A stretch of 49,806 bases of DNA. Source: Humidesulfovibrio sp. GTDB taxonomy: Bacteria; Desulfobacterota; Desulfovibrionia; Desulfovibrionales; Desulfovibrionaceae. Under the pieces are notes generated by a model. The model was not told the origin of the DNA, ran no database searches, and worked only from the letters and a program-made list of their open reading frames with translations. The stretch spans positions 1 to 49,806 of the forward strand of contig NZ_JAVHLD010000023.1 in assembly GCF_031082295.1 (NCBI RefSeq), read 5' to 3'. Shown one piece after another: positions 32,701 to 40,825 of the stretch (its first letter is position 1; each line of letters starts with the position of its first letter). The position numbers and the translations under genes are program-made.

Positions 32701-35700
32701 CCATGAAGGCCATGGTCAAGGAGATTGAGGACCACGTGCTGGCCCTTCTGCCCACGCAGACCAAGCGCACCGAGGAGCAACTCGAGTTCCAGCAGTTCTC
32801 CACGCCGCCGCACCTGGCCGCCGTGGCCGCCTGGGTGGCCAGGCCCAGCGCAAAGGATGTGGTGTTGGAGCCAAGCGCGGGCATCGGCGGCCTGGCCATG
32901 TTCGCCAAGAACGCCGGGGCCGACGTACACGTGAACGAGCTGGACCCGCGCCGCCGGGCGCTCTTGTCCGCCCTGGGCTTTTCCTATGTCACCGGCGAGA
33001 ACGCCGAGCAGCTCCACAACATCCTGCCCGAGGATGTAAAACCCACGCTCGTCATTATGAATCCGCCGTTTTCGTCCACCGCCGGGCGCATGAAGGGTCA
33101 GCGCAAGACCAAGAACGTGACGGCGCACCTGGACCAGGCATTGGAAAGGCTGGAGCCCGGCGGGCGCTTGGTGGCTATCCTCTCCCCTGGCATGGGCGCG
33201 GACAAGGCGCACATGGCTGAGTGGTGGCGAAAGACCAGGGAAGAGAATACCCTGCGCGCCAATGTCTACCTCGATGGCGAGATATACAAGAAGTACGGCA
33301 CCAGCTTCGACAACCTCATGGTGGTCATTGACAAGGTGCCACCTCATGGTAATGACTATGTAAACATCGAATGCAAGAACCTGAACGAGGCCATAGACGC
33401 CTTGACCGAGGTGCGCGATGCCCGAGCAAATTCCGCAGAACGAGTCTCCCCTGAACCGGGCGGCCAAGAAGGCCTTGAAGCAGGCCGGACAGCAGAGCTG
33501 GCCGGAGAGCCTGTACGCACTCCAACTGGCGCACTGGGCGCTGGAGACGGGGGCAGTGAAGGCCAAGGACCCGGCGTTGGAGGAGTACGTGGAGACGCTG
33601 CTCTACCGGCGCACGCCGGAGCACGGGCAGAGGGCGATTCTCGTCCAGGTGGAGGACGCGAGCCCCGAGGTGCCCGTGGACCACAGTCCCGGAATGAGCC
33701 CGGAGCGGCTGGCGGCAGCGATCTTGGACAATCTCTCCATGAGCCTGGCGGAGCAGAACCCGGCCTACATGAGCGCGGAGCGAGTGAACATGACGCGCGC
33801 CCGGTAGAGGTCGAGGCCGTCTCGCACAAGGTCGAGTCCCAAGGCGAGATCACCGAAGCGCTTTTCGAGTCCTACCGCCCCCAGCGCGTCCGCGTGAAGG
33901 GCGCGAAGCCCCACCCCACCCCCCTGGTGCAAAGCGCGGCCATGGCCGCCGTGGAGCCGCCTGCGGCCACGTACGCTCCGCATCTGCCCCGTGCCGCTGT
34001 GGAGTCTGGCGCGCTGTCCGATGCGCAGCTCGAACAGGTGGTCTACGCTGGCCAGGCCCACGCCGACCTGCTGCCCGACGGCTCGCGCCGGGGATACTTC
34101 ATCGGCGACGGCACGGGCGTGGGCAAAGGCCGCGAAATCTCCGGCATCATCCTGGACAACTGGAACCAGGGCCGAAAAAAGGCCGTGTGGGTCACGTTCA
34201 ACGGCAGCCTGTTCGAGGATGCCGGGCGTGACATGCGCGGCATTGGCGATGATTCGGGCAAGCTGTTCCAGTTGGCCGACACCAAGCTTGGCGAGGACGT
34301 CAAGCGCGGTGATGGCGTGCTCTTTACCACCTACGCCACGCTGCCTCAGCTGCCCAAGGGCGCAGGCAAGGCCGGGAAGGAAGCCTTTTCGGGCGGTCGC
34401 CTGGACCAGATAGAGAAGTGGCTGGGCAAGGACTTTGATGGAGTTCTGGTCTTTGACGAGTCGCACAAGATGGGCAACGCCATCGAGGTCGAGGGCGCGC
34501 GCGGCAAGAAGCCGCCTGCCCAGCAGGCCCTGGCTGGCGTGGAGCTGCAAAAGCGCCTGCCAAATGCCCGCGTGGTCTACGTTTCGGCCACGGGCGCAAC
34601 CGAACCCAGCAACTTAAGCTACCTGGAACGCATGGGCCTGTGGGGCGAGGGCGCGCCGTTTGCAAACAAGCGCGACCTTGTCAACGCCATCGAGGCGGGC
34701 GGCGTGGCTGCCATGGAGCTGGTCTCCCGCGACCTCAAGGCCATGGGCGGCTACATGGCGCGCACGCTTTCTTATGATGGTGTCACCTACAGCCGCCTGG
34801 ACCACGAGCTAACGGAGTACCAGCGCAAGGCCTACGACACCTATGCCCGTTCGTGGCAGATCGTGTTGGAGAACATCAACGACGCCTTGGAGGAGACCGG
34901 CCAGGACAAGAACGGCCAGGCCAAGAGCGCGGCTATGAGCCTGTTCTGGGGCAACCACCAGCGCTTTTTCGGCCAGGTGCTCACCAGCATGACCATGCCG
35001 AGCGTCTTGGCCGACATCAAGGCCGAGCTGGCTGCCGGGCATTCCTGCGTGGTGCAGCTCACCAACACCAACGAGGCCGCCCAGGAGCGCGCGCTGACGC
35101 AAGCCAGCATCAGCGGCGAGGACCTGGCCAGCCTGGACATCACCCCCCGACAGATGCTCATGGACTATGTGCGCCGGGCCTTCCCCATTCATCAGTTCGA
35201 GCAGTACCTGGATGAGGACGGAAACGAGCGCTCGCGCATTGTGAAGGATGCGGGCGGCAGCCCGGTGGAGAACCGCCAGGCCGTGAAGCGGCGCGACGGG
35301 CTCCTTGAAAAGCTCGGCGCGCTCAAGGTGCCCGGCAACCCGCTGGACATGATCGTGGAAGAGATCGGCCCGGACATGGTGGCCGAGGTCACGGGCCGCT
35401 CGCGCCGGGTGATTTTGGGCAAGGAGGAGCGCCGGGGTACCGCCGCCGGGGCCAAAGAGGCCCAGGACTTCATGGACGGCCGCAGGCGCGTGCTGGTGTT
35501 CAGCCAGGCGGGCGGCACGGGCCGGAGCTACCACGCCGACAGAGGGGCCAAGAACCAGGAAAAGCGCATCCACTACATCCTCCAGCCCGGCTGGCGCGCC
35601 GACGCGGCCACGCAAGGTTTGGGCCGCACCCACCGCTCAAACGAGGCCCAGCCCCCGCACTACAAGCTCGTCACCACGGACCTGAAGGGGCACAAGCGCT

Positions 35701-38700
35701 TCACCAGCTCCATTGCCCGCAGGCTGGACCAGCTCGGCGCGCTCACCCAGGGCCAGCGCCAGACCGGCAGCCAGGGCCTGTTCAGCGCCGCCGACAACCT
35801 GGAGAACACCCTGGCGAACGACGCCTGGGTGTGGCTGGCCGAGAGCATCTACTCCGGCAAGGTTCCGGGCGTGGACTACAAGGAGTTCGTCAGCCAAACC
35901 GGCTTAAAGTTGGAAAAGGAGGATGATACTGGACTTCGGTTCGACCCTCCGCCCATTAAGCAATTCTTAAACCGCCTGCTGTCCATGACCGTTGATTTTC
36001 AGAACCAGGTCTTTGACGCCTTTGAGTCGCGCCTGCGCGACGTGTACGCCAATGCCGAAGCCCACGGCAACCTGGACACAGGCATGGAGACGCTCAAGGC
36101 CGAGCGCATTGACGTGGTGCGCGAGGAAGTGCTGCACACTGATACGCGCAGCGGGGCGGAGACAAAGGCCCTCGCGCTCAAGGTGCATGTGCTGCGCGAC
36201 CTCATGGACCATGCCCGGCTTTTGCGCGAGCACGGTGAGCCCTCGGAAGGCTGGTGGCGCAACAAGAACAGCGACAGGGTCTATGCCGCTTACTCTGGCG
36301 GAGTGAAACAGAACCTGGACGGTGAGATGGAGGAGAAGGTCCTGCTGCGCGGGGTGAACGCTAAGAGCCCCAACCGTGTCGGCATGGACATGCTCCACGA
36401 GAACTACGCGGCCATGGACCCCAAGGAAGCCGCCACGGCCTGGGACAAGGCCTTTGCCGAAACCGAAAAGACCAAGGAACAGGAACGCTGGCTTTTGACT
36501 GGCATGCTCCTGCCCGTGTGGAAGCAGATCAGCGGCAAGGCCAACGTCTACCGACTCCAGGACAGCCAGGGGCAAAGGCACCTGGGCCGCCTGCTCTCGC
36601 GTGATGAATACAACCAGACCCGCAAGAACATGGGCCTGGGCGTGGACCTGCCGAACTACAGCCCCAAAGAGGCGCTGGCCGCGATTCTTAAGGGCCGCAA
36701 GCTGTCGCTGCGCGGGGGGTACGAACTTGAGGCCCGGCGCGTTTCCGGCGAGATGCGCATCGAAGTTACCGGCGAGGCCGTGGCCTGGCAGATGGATCAG
36801 TTGAAGAAGTTCGGGGCCTTCTCCGAGATCATCCAGTACCGCACACGGCTCTTTGTGCCCACGGGTGAGAAGGGCGTGGCCTTCATGGAGCGCATGCTGC
36901 CCACGCATCCGCTGGTGGGCGATGAGCAGTCATACTCCCGCGCTTCGGCAGACGTGCATTTCTCTGTTCGCCCCGAGGACGGCGCGCCTGGCCAGGGCAT
37001 GAGCGCGAACAAGGTTCGCGGGGCCTTGCAGGACATCCAGGCCAAGGCCAAGAACGCCAGGCCTCTCACTGTTGTGCAGACTTTCGAGGACCTTCCCCAG
37101 CGCATCAAGCGCGAGGCGCGCGCCCAAAAGGTTTCCGTGGTGGAGGGTTCGTACGACGCCCATGACGGCACCGTGTACATGGTGGCCGACGCCCTCACGA
37201 GCCGCAAACGGGCCGTAGAGGTGTGGATGCACGAGCAGTGCGCCCACCGTGGCCTGCGCGGCCTGTTTGGCGACGACCGGCGCTTTGGCCAGTTCCTGCG
37301 CGGCGTGTTTGAATCCGCCGGGGGCAAGGCCGCCTTCCGCGAGATTTCCGATACCTACGGCTTCACCCTCACCAACCAGGCGGATCAGCTCCGCGCGGCT
37401 GAGGAATACCTGGCCCGGCTCACGGAAAAGGTGCGATTGGAGGAGGCTCTCACCGCTCCAGAGGCGCGCGTGTGGCGGAAGCTGGTGCGTTTCGTGAAAG
37501 AAATGCTCAGGACGCTGGGCGTGCGGGTGAACTTCTCGGATGCGGAGATCGAGGGTGTGGTGCGCGAGGCCGTGCTGTGGACCTTCGAGGGTGGCCAGGC
37601 AGCAACGGCAGAAGGGGTGCGCTTTTCCATCCCCTCGCGGGGGCAGAGCAAGGCCCTGGATTCGGCCCTGGATAAGATCGGCGCGCCGCGCACCGGCATG
37701 CGCGAGCGAGTGGCGGCCTTGCGCGACCGTTTGCGCGCGGAGTCCGAGCAGGGCGTGTTCGACCGCTTCGCCAGCTTGCGCACAGTGGATGAGGCCGCAG
37801 GCGTTCAGAGAGCGGAGGACTCGGCCTACATCGCGGCACGCATGACCACGAGCTTGGGCGACGTAATGACCGCCATTGTGCAGCACGGCGCGCCCATCTG
37901 GCGTGATGGTGCTGTGGACGTGGACGGCATGCACAAGGGCTTTGCCAGCGTGTTCAAGCCCGTTGAGGGCGAGATTGACCGCTGGTGCGCCTGGATGGTG
38001 GCCAAACGAGCGGAGAAGCTGGCCGCCGAGGGCCGCGAGAATCTGTTCACGCCGGAGGAGATCAAGGCGCTTAAGGGCCTGAACGCCGGGCGCGAGCGCG
38101 ACTATGACCAGGCCTGGCGCGACTACGTGCGCTTCAAGACGAAGGTTCTGGATTTCGCCGAGGCTGCTGGCGTCATCGATCCTGCTGGCCGAGTGCTGTG
38201 GGAGCACGACGAGTACATTCCCTTCTACCGTGTGACGGAACAAGGCGAGATCACCGGCCCCAAGGACAAGAAGGGCCTGGCCAACCAGACCTCCGGCATC
38301 AAGACCCTCAAGGGCGGAACCAGCAACATCGGTGATCCCTTTGAAAACATTGTCCGAAACTTCACACACCTGGTGGACGCGGCCATAAAGAACCATGCCA
38401 TGGACCTGGCCATGCAGAACGCCGTGGCGGCGGGCGCGGCCTTTGAAACGGGGCTCAAGTGGGAGGCTGTGCGCCTACCTGCCGGGGCCATGCAGGCCGC
38501 CCTGCGCAAGGTCTTTGGCGACAAGGAATCTGTCTGGTCCATGAACGATGCCCAGCGCGCCAGTCTCCAGAACGTGTTCCACCTGGCAAGGCCCACGGGG
38601 AGTGACATCGTGCACGTGCTGCGCGGGGGCAGGCCGGTATACTACCAGGTGGGCGACCCGCTTCTGCTGCGTGCGCTGACGGCCATGAATCAGGCAGCCT

Positions 38701-40283
38701 GGAACAACTGGGGCATGCGTGGCATGCGCTTCTTCAAACGTCTGCTGACGCGCGGCGTGACGGCCACGCCGGACTTCATGCTGCGCAACCTGACGCGCGA
38801 CACGTTGAGCGCCTGGGCGGTGGATGGCTCGGGCTCCTTCAAGCCCGTGCTGGGCTCTCTGCGGGGGCTGGTGAAGACGCTCAGGCAGGACGAGGACACC
38901 GTACACATGCTGGCCGCCGGAGCCTCATTCCAGGGTGGCCACGCCCTGGGGCACGATCCTGCGGCGGCCAAGATCATGGTGGACCGGCTCATGAAGAGGC
39001 ATGGCATAGCCAAGGACTCGGTGCTCGACACCCCGAAGAAGCTGGCCAGCTTCATGGGCAAGGCCTGGGCCTGGTGGGAGGAGAAGGGCGGGGCCGTGGA
39101 GAACTCCACGCGCGCGGACATCTACGCCCAGATGCGCAGGAAGGGTGCCACGCACCTGGAGGCGGCCTATGAGGCCAAGAACATCATGGACTACTCCATG
39201 CGCGGCGACTGGCCCGCTATCCGCTTCCTGTGCGAGGTCGTGCCGTTCTTCGGCGCGCGCCTGACCGGTCTGCACCGCCTGGGCCGGGGCTACATGGAGA
39301 ACCCGCGCGCGTTCCTGATGAAGGGCGGTCTGGTGGCCCTGGCATCAACGCTGCTCTACCTGGCCAACCGCGATGATGAGGAGTTCCAGGCCCTGGAGGA
39401 CTTCGATCGGGACAACTACTACCACTTCTTTGTGGACGGCGGGCACTATCGCCTGCCCAAGCCCTTTGAGGTGGGCGCGATCTTCGGCACCTTGCCCGAG
39501 CGCATCGTGGAGCAGTTTGTGGATGACAAGGCCACGGGCGCGCTGTTTGCGGAGCGCATGGCCTACATGCTCACCCAGACCTTCAATGTGGGTCTGCCCC
39601 AGGTTGCTGCCCCGTTCATGGAAGAATGGGCGAACAAGGTCGCCTTCACTGGTCGGCCCATCGTGAGCCAACGCCTGGCGCGGCTGCGCCCCAGCGCGCA
39701 GCGCGATCCCTGGACCAGCGCCACGGCCAGCGAACTGGCCAAGGGCTTGGATGACTCCGGCCTGCCCCTGCCCGAGGCCCTGCGCAGCCCCAAGCGCCTG
39801 GAGCACCTGGTGAACGCCTTCTTTGGGACGCTCGGCTCGTATGTGCTTTCCGCCGCCGACATGGTGACGGAATCCTTGTATGACTATCCCGACCGCCCGA
39901 CTGCGCGTGCCTCGGACATGCCCCTGGTGCGCAGCTTTTACCGCGAAAGCCCGGCCCGGCACAGCAAGCAGGACACGGAAATCTACGAGATGATCCGCGA
40001 GGTGCAGACCCTGTACGCCACGGTGAAGGATCTACGCCGAACAGGGGATAAGGAGCGGGCGCAGGAGATCATTGAGGGCAACCGGGAGAAGCTGGGGTTG
40101 CGCCGGGCGGCAAGCCAGGTGGAGCTGCGCCTGGCCGAGTTCAACAAGCAGGCGCGGCTGATCCACGCCGACCGGGGCATGAGCCCGGAGCAGAAGCGCG
40201 AGCGCCTGGACACGCTGACGCAGAAGCGCAATGAGTTTGTGAACCGGGCGTACGACAAGATGCGGGAGCGTATGGACAGATAG
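29754..40283 (+). CDS. Giant 3509-aa polyvalent ejection protein (methylase-helicase-zincin-LPD38)
   Basis: ATG 29754 follows TAGGAGCCCGCG. In order: a helical/membrane-active N-terminus (VPAQVGGLVAGPPGAAIGAA near residue 240); a Pro/Gln linker; a class I adenine-type methylase with EPSAGIGG at 1039-1046 and NPPF at 1103-1106; a disordered span (1222-1352) overprinted by another gene; a strawberry-notch/SNF2-like SF2 helicase with GDGTGVGKGR around 1450, DESH at 1568 and the arginine-finger motif QGLGRTHRSN from 1954; a zincin motif HEQCAH at 2493-2498; and a C-terminal LPD38-like region (about 3000-3200) with helical tail. This is the plan of phage polyvalent proteins, injected with DNA to counter host defences. 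Confidence 0.88.
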   Translation: MPQTQLDSDVFGLYADPNFASESPEFKSDFLSQYFDQQVAPRLEQVGGVNLADSRQRFVKAHTLGPDYDPEVASLYAERPDFATQKPEFREKFLGKLFDQKMRASGQYVEPGTLRDAREAYVARNLTDADRGDLYGVLSFAKDTLKALPRQVGTTLLQAGRQGWGFLDAHLHEGALSQTFEPYNKISADGSDYTDKSRAIKEGADNLRDLRYAGHPILGKGSYFSPTDAASSAGYGLASSVPAQVGGLVAGPPGAAIGAAAGAPVAFLSQRDEFLSNVLEKANAELQKTEQRRLTQEEADALVGKFSDAASRYGAWEAIPEMASNMIFGSVLGKVVHGFAGKTMLTRAAKTIGAEALDFAGEHASETASQWGQGKEEAAAGLREKAPTLLEAYKEQAPVTNALFVGTRGTGLALGKAANKLGILKTEPALAPGEHKDLLNDAPAAEPKPAAPAQDYYAEDALRSRYQEAHSAAFPTASELFRPEDSARSPLASADTQAGLGLGLVEKPAQPSVTRDLLTQPLAPTAGGIGLGLDLAPEVVQALSRPFSAQELAATALERPELAQPAPLAQPVAVQQPPAQMQQDSVAPLQQAPAAGPQGTPVAQPGPVQQAPAQQQGSPASQAMRAEQDAIKASFAALPVPETILRADGKPFPTKSAAESQAGVLRRNGRFATVMANRAGGFVIEAREGLFEDSDTGYAVKQAVENRDAKTLWDYLRLDTNKNSRELFYRLTGTQPTKTQRDLRAAIDAWSSAGDQAGQGEAAGESTAPVAPGSPVPAAPVAQHTGLDAETQQANLAANEDLRARGEKVAHVVRRENPGGRPVLEAFDDSGQLVAHKAGPGGRGIDAILVEKGYYPGNRRRQFAVPKDWSPSREYFEGGQPQGAASAEASAAAQPQGVDNNPEAAQAALPPGPKTVASNVAEALAKGEKFTWRELQAWANEGFGGTQAEGRWNIKEAYDAMEMGVNQYLATRGLNPGEADAKAMKAMVKEIEDHVLALLPTQTKRTEEQLEFQQFSTPPHLAAVAAWVARPSAKDVVLEPSAGIGGLAMFAKNAGADVHVNELDPRRRALLSALGFSYVTGENAEQLHNILPEDVKPTLVIMNPPFSSTAGRMKGQRKTKNVTAHLDQALERLEPGGRLVAILSPGMGADKAHMAEWWRKTREENTLRANVYLDGEIYKKYGTSFDNLMVVIDKVPPHGNDYVNIECKNLNEAIDALTEVRDARANSAERVSPEPGGQEGLEAGRTAELAGEPVRTPTGALGAGDGGSEGQGPGVGGVRGDAALPAHAGARAEGDSRPGGGREPRGARGPQSRNEPGAAGGSDLGQSLHEPGGAEPGLHERGASEHDARPVEVEAVSHKVESQGEITEALFESYRPQRVRVKGAKPHPTPLVQSAAMAAVEPPAATYAPHLPRAAVESGALSDAQLEQVVYAGQAHADLLPDGSRRGYFIGDGTGVGKGREISGIILDNWNQGRKKAVWVTFNGSLFEDAGRDMRGIGDDSGKLFQLADTKLGEDVKRGDGVLFTTYATLPQLPKGAGKAGKEAFSGGRLDQIEKWLGKDFDGVLVFDESHKMGNAIEVEGARGKKPPAQQALAGVELQKRLPNARVVYVSATGATEPSNLSYLERMGLWGEGAPFANKRDLVNAIEAGGVAAMELVSRDLKAMGGYMARTLSYDGVTYSRLDHELTEYQRKAYDTYARSWQIVLENINDALEETGQDKNGQAKSAAMSLFWGNHQRFFGQVLTSMTMPSVLADIKAELAAGHSCVVQLTNTNEAAQERALTQASISGEDLASLDITPRQMLMDYVRRAFPIHQFEQYLDEDGNERSRIVKDAGGSPVENRQAVKRRDGLLEKLGALKVPGNPLDMIVEEIGPDMVAEVTGRSRRVILGKEERRGTAAGAKEAQDFMDGRRRVLVFSQAGGTGRSYHADRGAKNQEKRIHYILQPGWRADAATQGLGRTHRSNEAQPPHYKLVTTDLKGHKRFTSSIARRLDQLGALTQGQRQTGSQGLFSAADNLENTLANDAWVWLAESIYSGKVPGVDYKEFVSQTGLKLEKEDDTGLRFDPPPIKQFLNRLLSMTVDFQNQVFDAFESRLRDVYANAEAHGNLDTGMETLKAERIDVVREEVLHTDTRSGAETKALALKVHVLRDLMDHARLLREHGEPSEGWWRNKNSDRVYAAYSGGVKQNLDGEMEEKVLLRGVNAKSPNRVGMDMLHENYAAMDPKEAATAWDKAFAETEKTKEQERWLLTGMLLPVWKQISGKANVYRLQDSQGQRHLGRLLSRDEYNQTRKNMGLGVDLPNYSPKEALAAILKGRKLSLRGGYELEARRVSGEMRIEVTGEAVAWQMDQLKKFGAFSEIIQYRTRLFVPTGEKGVAFMERMLPTHPLVGDEQSYSRASADVHFSVRPEDGAPGQGMSANKVRGALQDIQAKAKNARPLTVVQTFEDLPQRIKREARAQKVSVVEGSYDAHDGTVYMVADALTSRKRAVEVWMHEQCAHRGLRGLFGDDRRFGQFLRGVFESAGGKAAFREISDTYGFTLTNQADQLRAAEEYLARLTEKVRLEEALTAPEARVWRKLVRFVKEMLRTLGVRVNFSDAEIEGVVREAVLWTFEGGQAATAEGVRFSIPSRGQSKALDSALDKIGAPRTGMRERVAALRDRLRAESEQGVFDRFASLRTVDEAAGVQRAEDSAYIAARMTTSLGDVMTAIVQHGAPIWRDGAVDVDGMHKGFASVFKPVEGEIDRWCAWMVAKRAEKLAAEGRENLFTPEEIKALKGLNAGRERDYDQAWRDYVRFKTKVLDFAEAAGVIDPAGRVLWEHDEYIPFYRVTEQGEITGPKDKKGLANQTSGIKTLKGGTSNIGDPFENIVRNFTHLVDAAIKNHAMDLAMQNAVAAGAAFETGLKWEAVRLPAGAMQAALRKVFGDKESVWSMNDAQRASLQNVFHLARPTGSDIVHVLRGGRPVYYQVGDPLLLRALTAMNQAAWNNWGMRGMRFFKRLLTRGVTATPDFMLRNLTRDTLSAWAVDGSGSFKPVLGSLRGLVKTLRQDEDTVHMLAAGASFQGGHALGHDPAAAKIMVDRLMKRHGIAKDSVLDTPKKLASFMGKAWAWWEEKGGAVENSTRADIYAQMRRKGATHLEAAYEAKNIMDYSMRGDWPAIRFLCEVVPFFGARLTGLHRLGRGYMENPRAFLMKGGLVALASTLLYLANRDDEEFQALEDFDRDNYYHFFVDGGHYRLPKPFEVGAIFGTLPERIVEQFVDDKATGALFAERMAYMLTQTFNVGLPQVAAPFMEEWANKVAFTGRPIVSQRLARLRPSAQRDPWTSATASELAKGLDDSGLPLPEALRSPKRLEHLVNAFFGTLGSYVLSAADMVTESLYDYPDRPTARASDMPLVRSFYRESPARHSKQDTEIYEMIREVQTLYATVKDLRRTGDKERAQEIIEGNREKLGLRRAASQVELRLAEFNKQARLIHADRGMSPEQKRERLDTLTQKRNEFVNRAYDKMRERMDR
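33418..33807 (+). CDS. Overprinted 129-aa gene inside the giant ORF
   Basis: This frame lies wholly within the giant gene, shifted by one base. ATG 33418 is preceded by GAGGTGCGCG, a good Shine-Dalgarno. The product reads as a normal folded protein: helical SPLNRAAKKALKQAG, SWPESLYALQLAHWALETG, DPALEEYVETLLYR, then AILVQVEDASPEVP and a C-terminal helix. By hand count about 90% of its codons end in G or C, against about 45% in the giant's frame over the same bases, where the peptide is Gly/Ala/Arg/Glu low complexity. The nested frame is therefore the selected one. No family is recognised. It may be a virion accessory placed between methylase and helicase. Confidence 0.75.
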   Translation: MPEQIPQNESPLNRAAKKALKQAGQQSWPESLYALQLAHWALETGAVKAKDPALEEYVETLLYRRTPEHGQRAILVQVEDASPEVPVDHSPGMSPERLAAAILDNLSMSLAEQNPAYMSAERVNMTRAR

Positions 40284-40294
40284 GGGGAGTGGGC

Positions 40295-40516
40295 GTGCAG
40301 TGTGCGCTGGTGTTCGATGATTCCAAGCTGCCGCGCCGTGCGCGGGTCAAACTCTGGCTGCGCCGGGCAGGTTACGCCAGCCTGGCCGCCCTGGCCCGTG
40401 ACATGGGTGTACACCACACCTATCCAGGCAAGATGCTGGTGTCCGGGAAGGAGACGGTGACGCCGGAGTGGCGGGAGTGGCTGCTGGAGCGGGGGTGTCC
40501 GGAGGGGCTGCTGTGA
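40295..40516 (+). CDS. Small HTH-like protein at the right prophage end
   Basis: The 73-aa product is counted from GTG 40295, which follows GGGGGAGTGGGC (a GTG at 40289 is possible). The middle part ARVKLWLRRAGYASLAALAR and DMGVHHTYPGKMLVSGKETV looks like a helix-turn-helix of the Cro/transposon-regulator type, and the C-terminus is acidic-basic (WREWLLERGCPEGLL). It is the last rightward gene of the prophage. It could be a regulator, but no promoter or operator is visible. Confidence 0.5.
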   Translation: MQCALVFDDSKLPRRARVKLWLRRAGYASLAALARDMGVHHTYPGKMLVSGKETVTPEWREWLLERGCPEGLL

Positions 40517-40553
40517 AGGGTATGCCGTCAAGCGGACGTAGCTATAGTCGAAC

Positions 40554-40817
40554 CTACTTCCCTTTCTCCAGCTTCTCGATGAGCGCCTGCACATTGCGCA
40601 TGTTTTCTTCAACCAACTCGCGATAATATGGCGCTTCCGACGTGCTGTATACATCGAATGCGGACGTGTAATGCTTCAGGGCCTCGCGCGCCTTGGCCGC
40701 GTCTTGAGCTTTCTCGGCGAGCGCTTTCAGCGCAGCGCCCAGATTGTTCTGGGTCGCGGCCCAGTTCAGGGGGCCAATAGAACCGCCCCCATGCGCCGCC
40801 AATTCTAGGCGGCGCAT
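40554..40817 (-). pseudogene. Truncated TPR-repeat gene fragment
   Basis: The 87-aa frame contains one recognisable tetratricopeptide unit (PLNWAATQNNLGAALKALAEKA), typical of long multi-TPR proteins where this unit repeats many times. Only the last repeat and a C-terminal helix (YRELVEENMRNVQALIEKLE) remain, so it is the 3' stump of a larger gene. Its 5' side ends in an 18-bp inverted repeat shared with the restriction gene, which marks the break. It is probably not functional. Confidence 0.6.
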
Positions 40818-40825
40818 GGGGGCGG
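40783..40825. repeat. Perfect 18-bp inverted repeat at the prophage-side edge of the RM gene
   Basis: CCGCCCCCATGCGCCGCC (40783-40800) and its exact complement (40808-40825) flank a 7-nt loop that contains the stop codon of the restriction gene. One arm codes the C-terminus of that gene and the other extends past it. There is no U-tract on either side. It could be a bidirectional stem-loop terminator or a junction scar. Confidence 0.9.

Larger units (their letters stand above)
5497..40516 (+). mobile_element. Podovirus-like prophage (N4-gp56-type capsid), about 35 kb
   Basis: All phage genes run rightward: replication, packaging, lysis, head, tail, internal virion proteins and a giant ejection-type protein. 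There is no tape-measure, tail-tube or sheath gene, while a nozzle-like protein, adaptors and internal virion proteins are present, which argues for a short-tailed phage. The left edge abuts tRNA-Leu. The right edge is placed after a small HTH-like gene because a truncated TPR gene on the opposite strand follows. A tyrosine integrase, repressor and excisionase are not seen. Either the lysogeny genes lie beyond the window or the element is a remnant. Exact ends are inferred. Confidence 0.85.

Noticed and set aside
31506-33566. 686-codon - strand frame opposite the giant gene
   Set aside because: Low-complexity shadow, Gly/His/Leu rich, with no motif or ribosome-binding site.
40783-40825. Strong rho-independent terminator
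   Set aside because: The hairpin is perfect but neither side has a T-tract, so it is listed as an inverted repeat instead.
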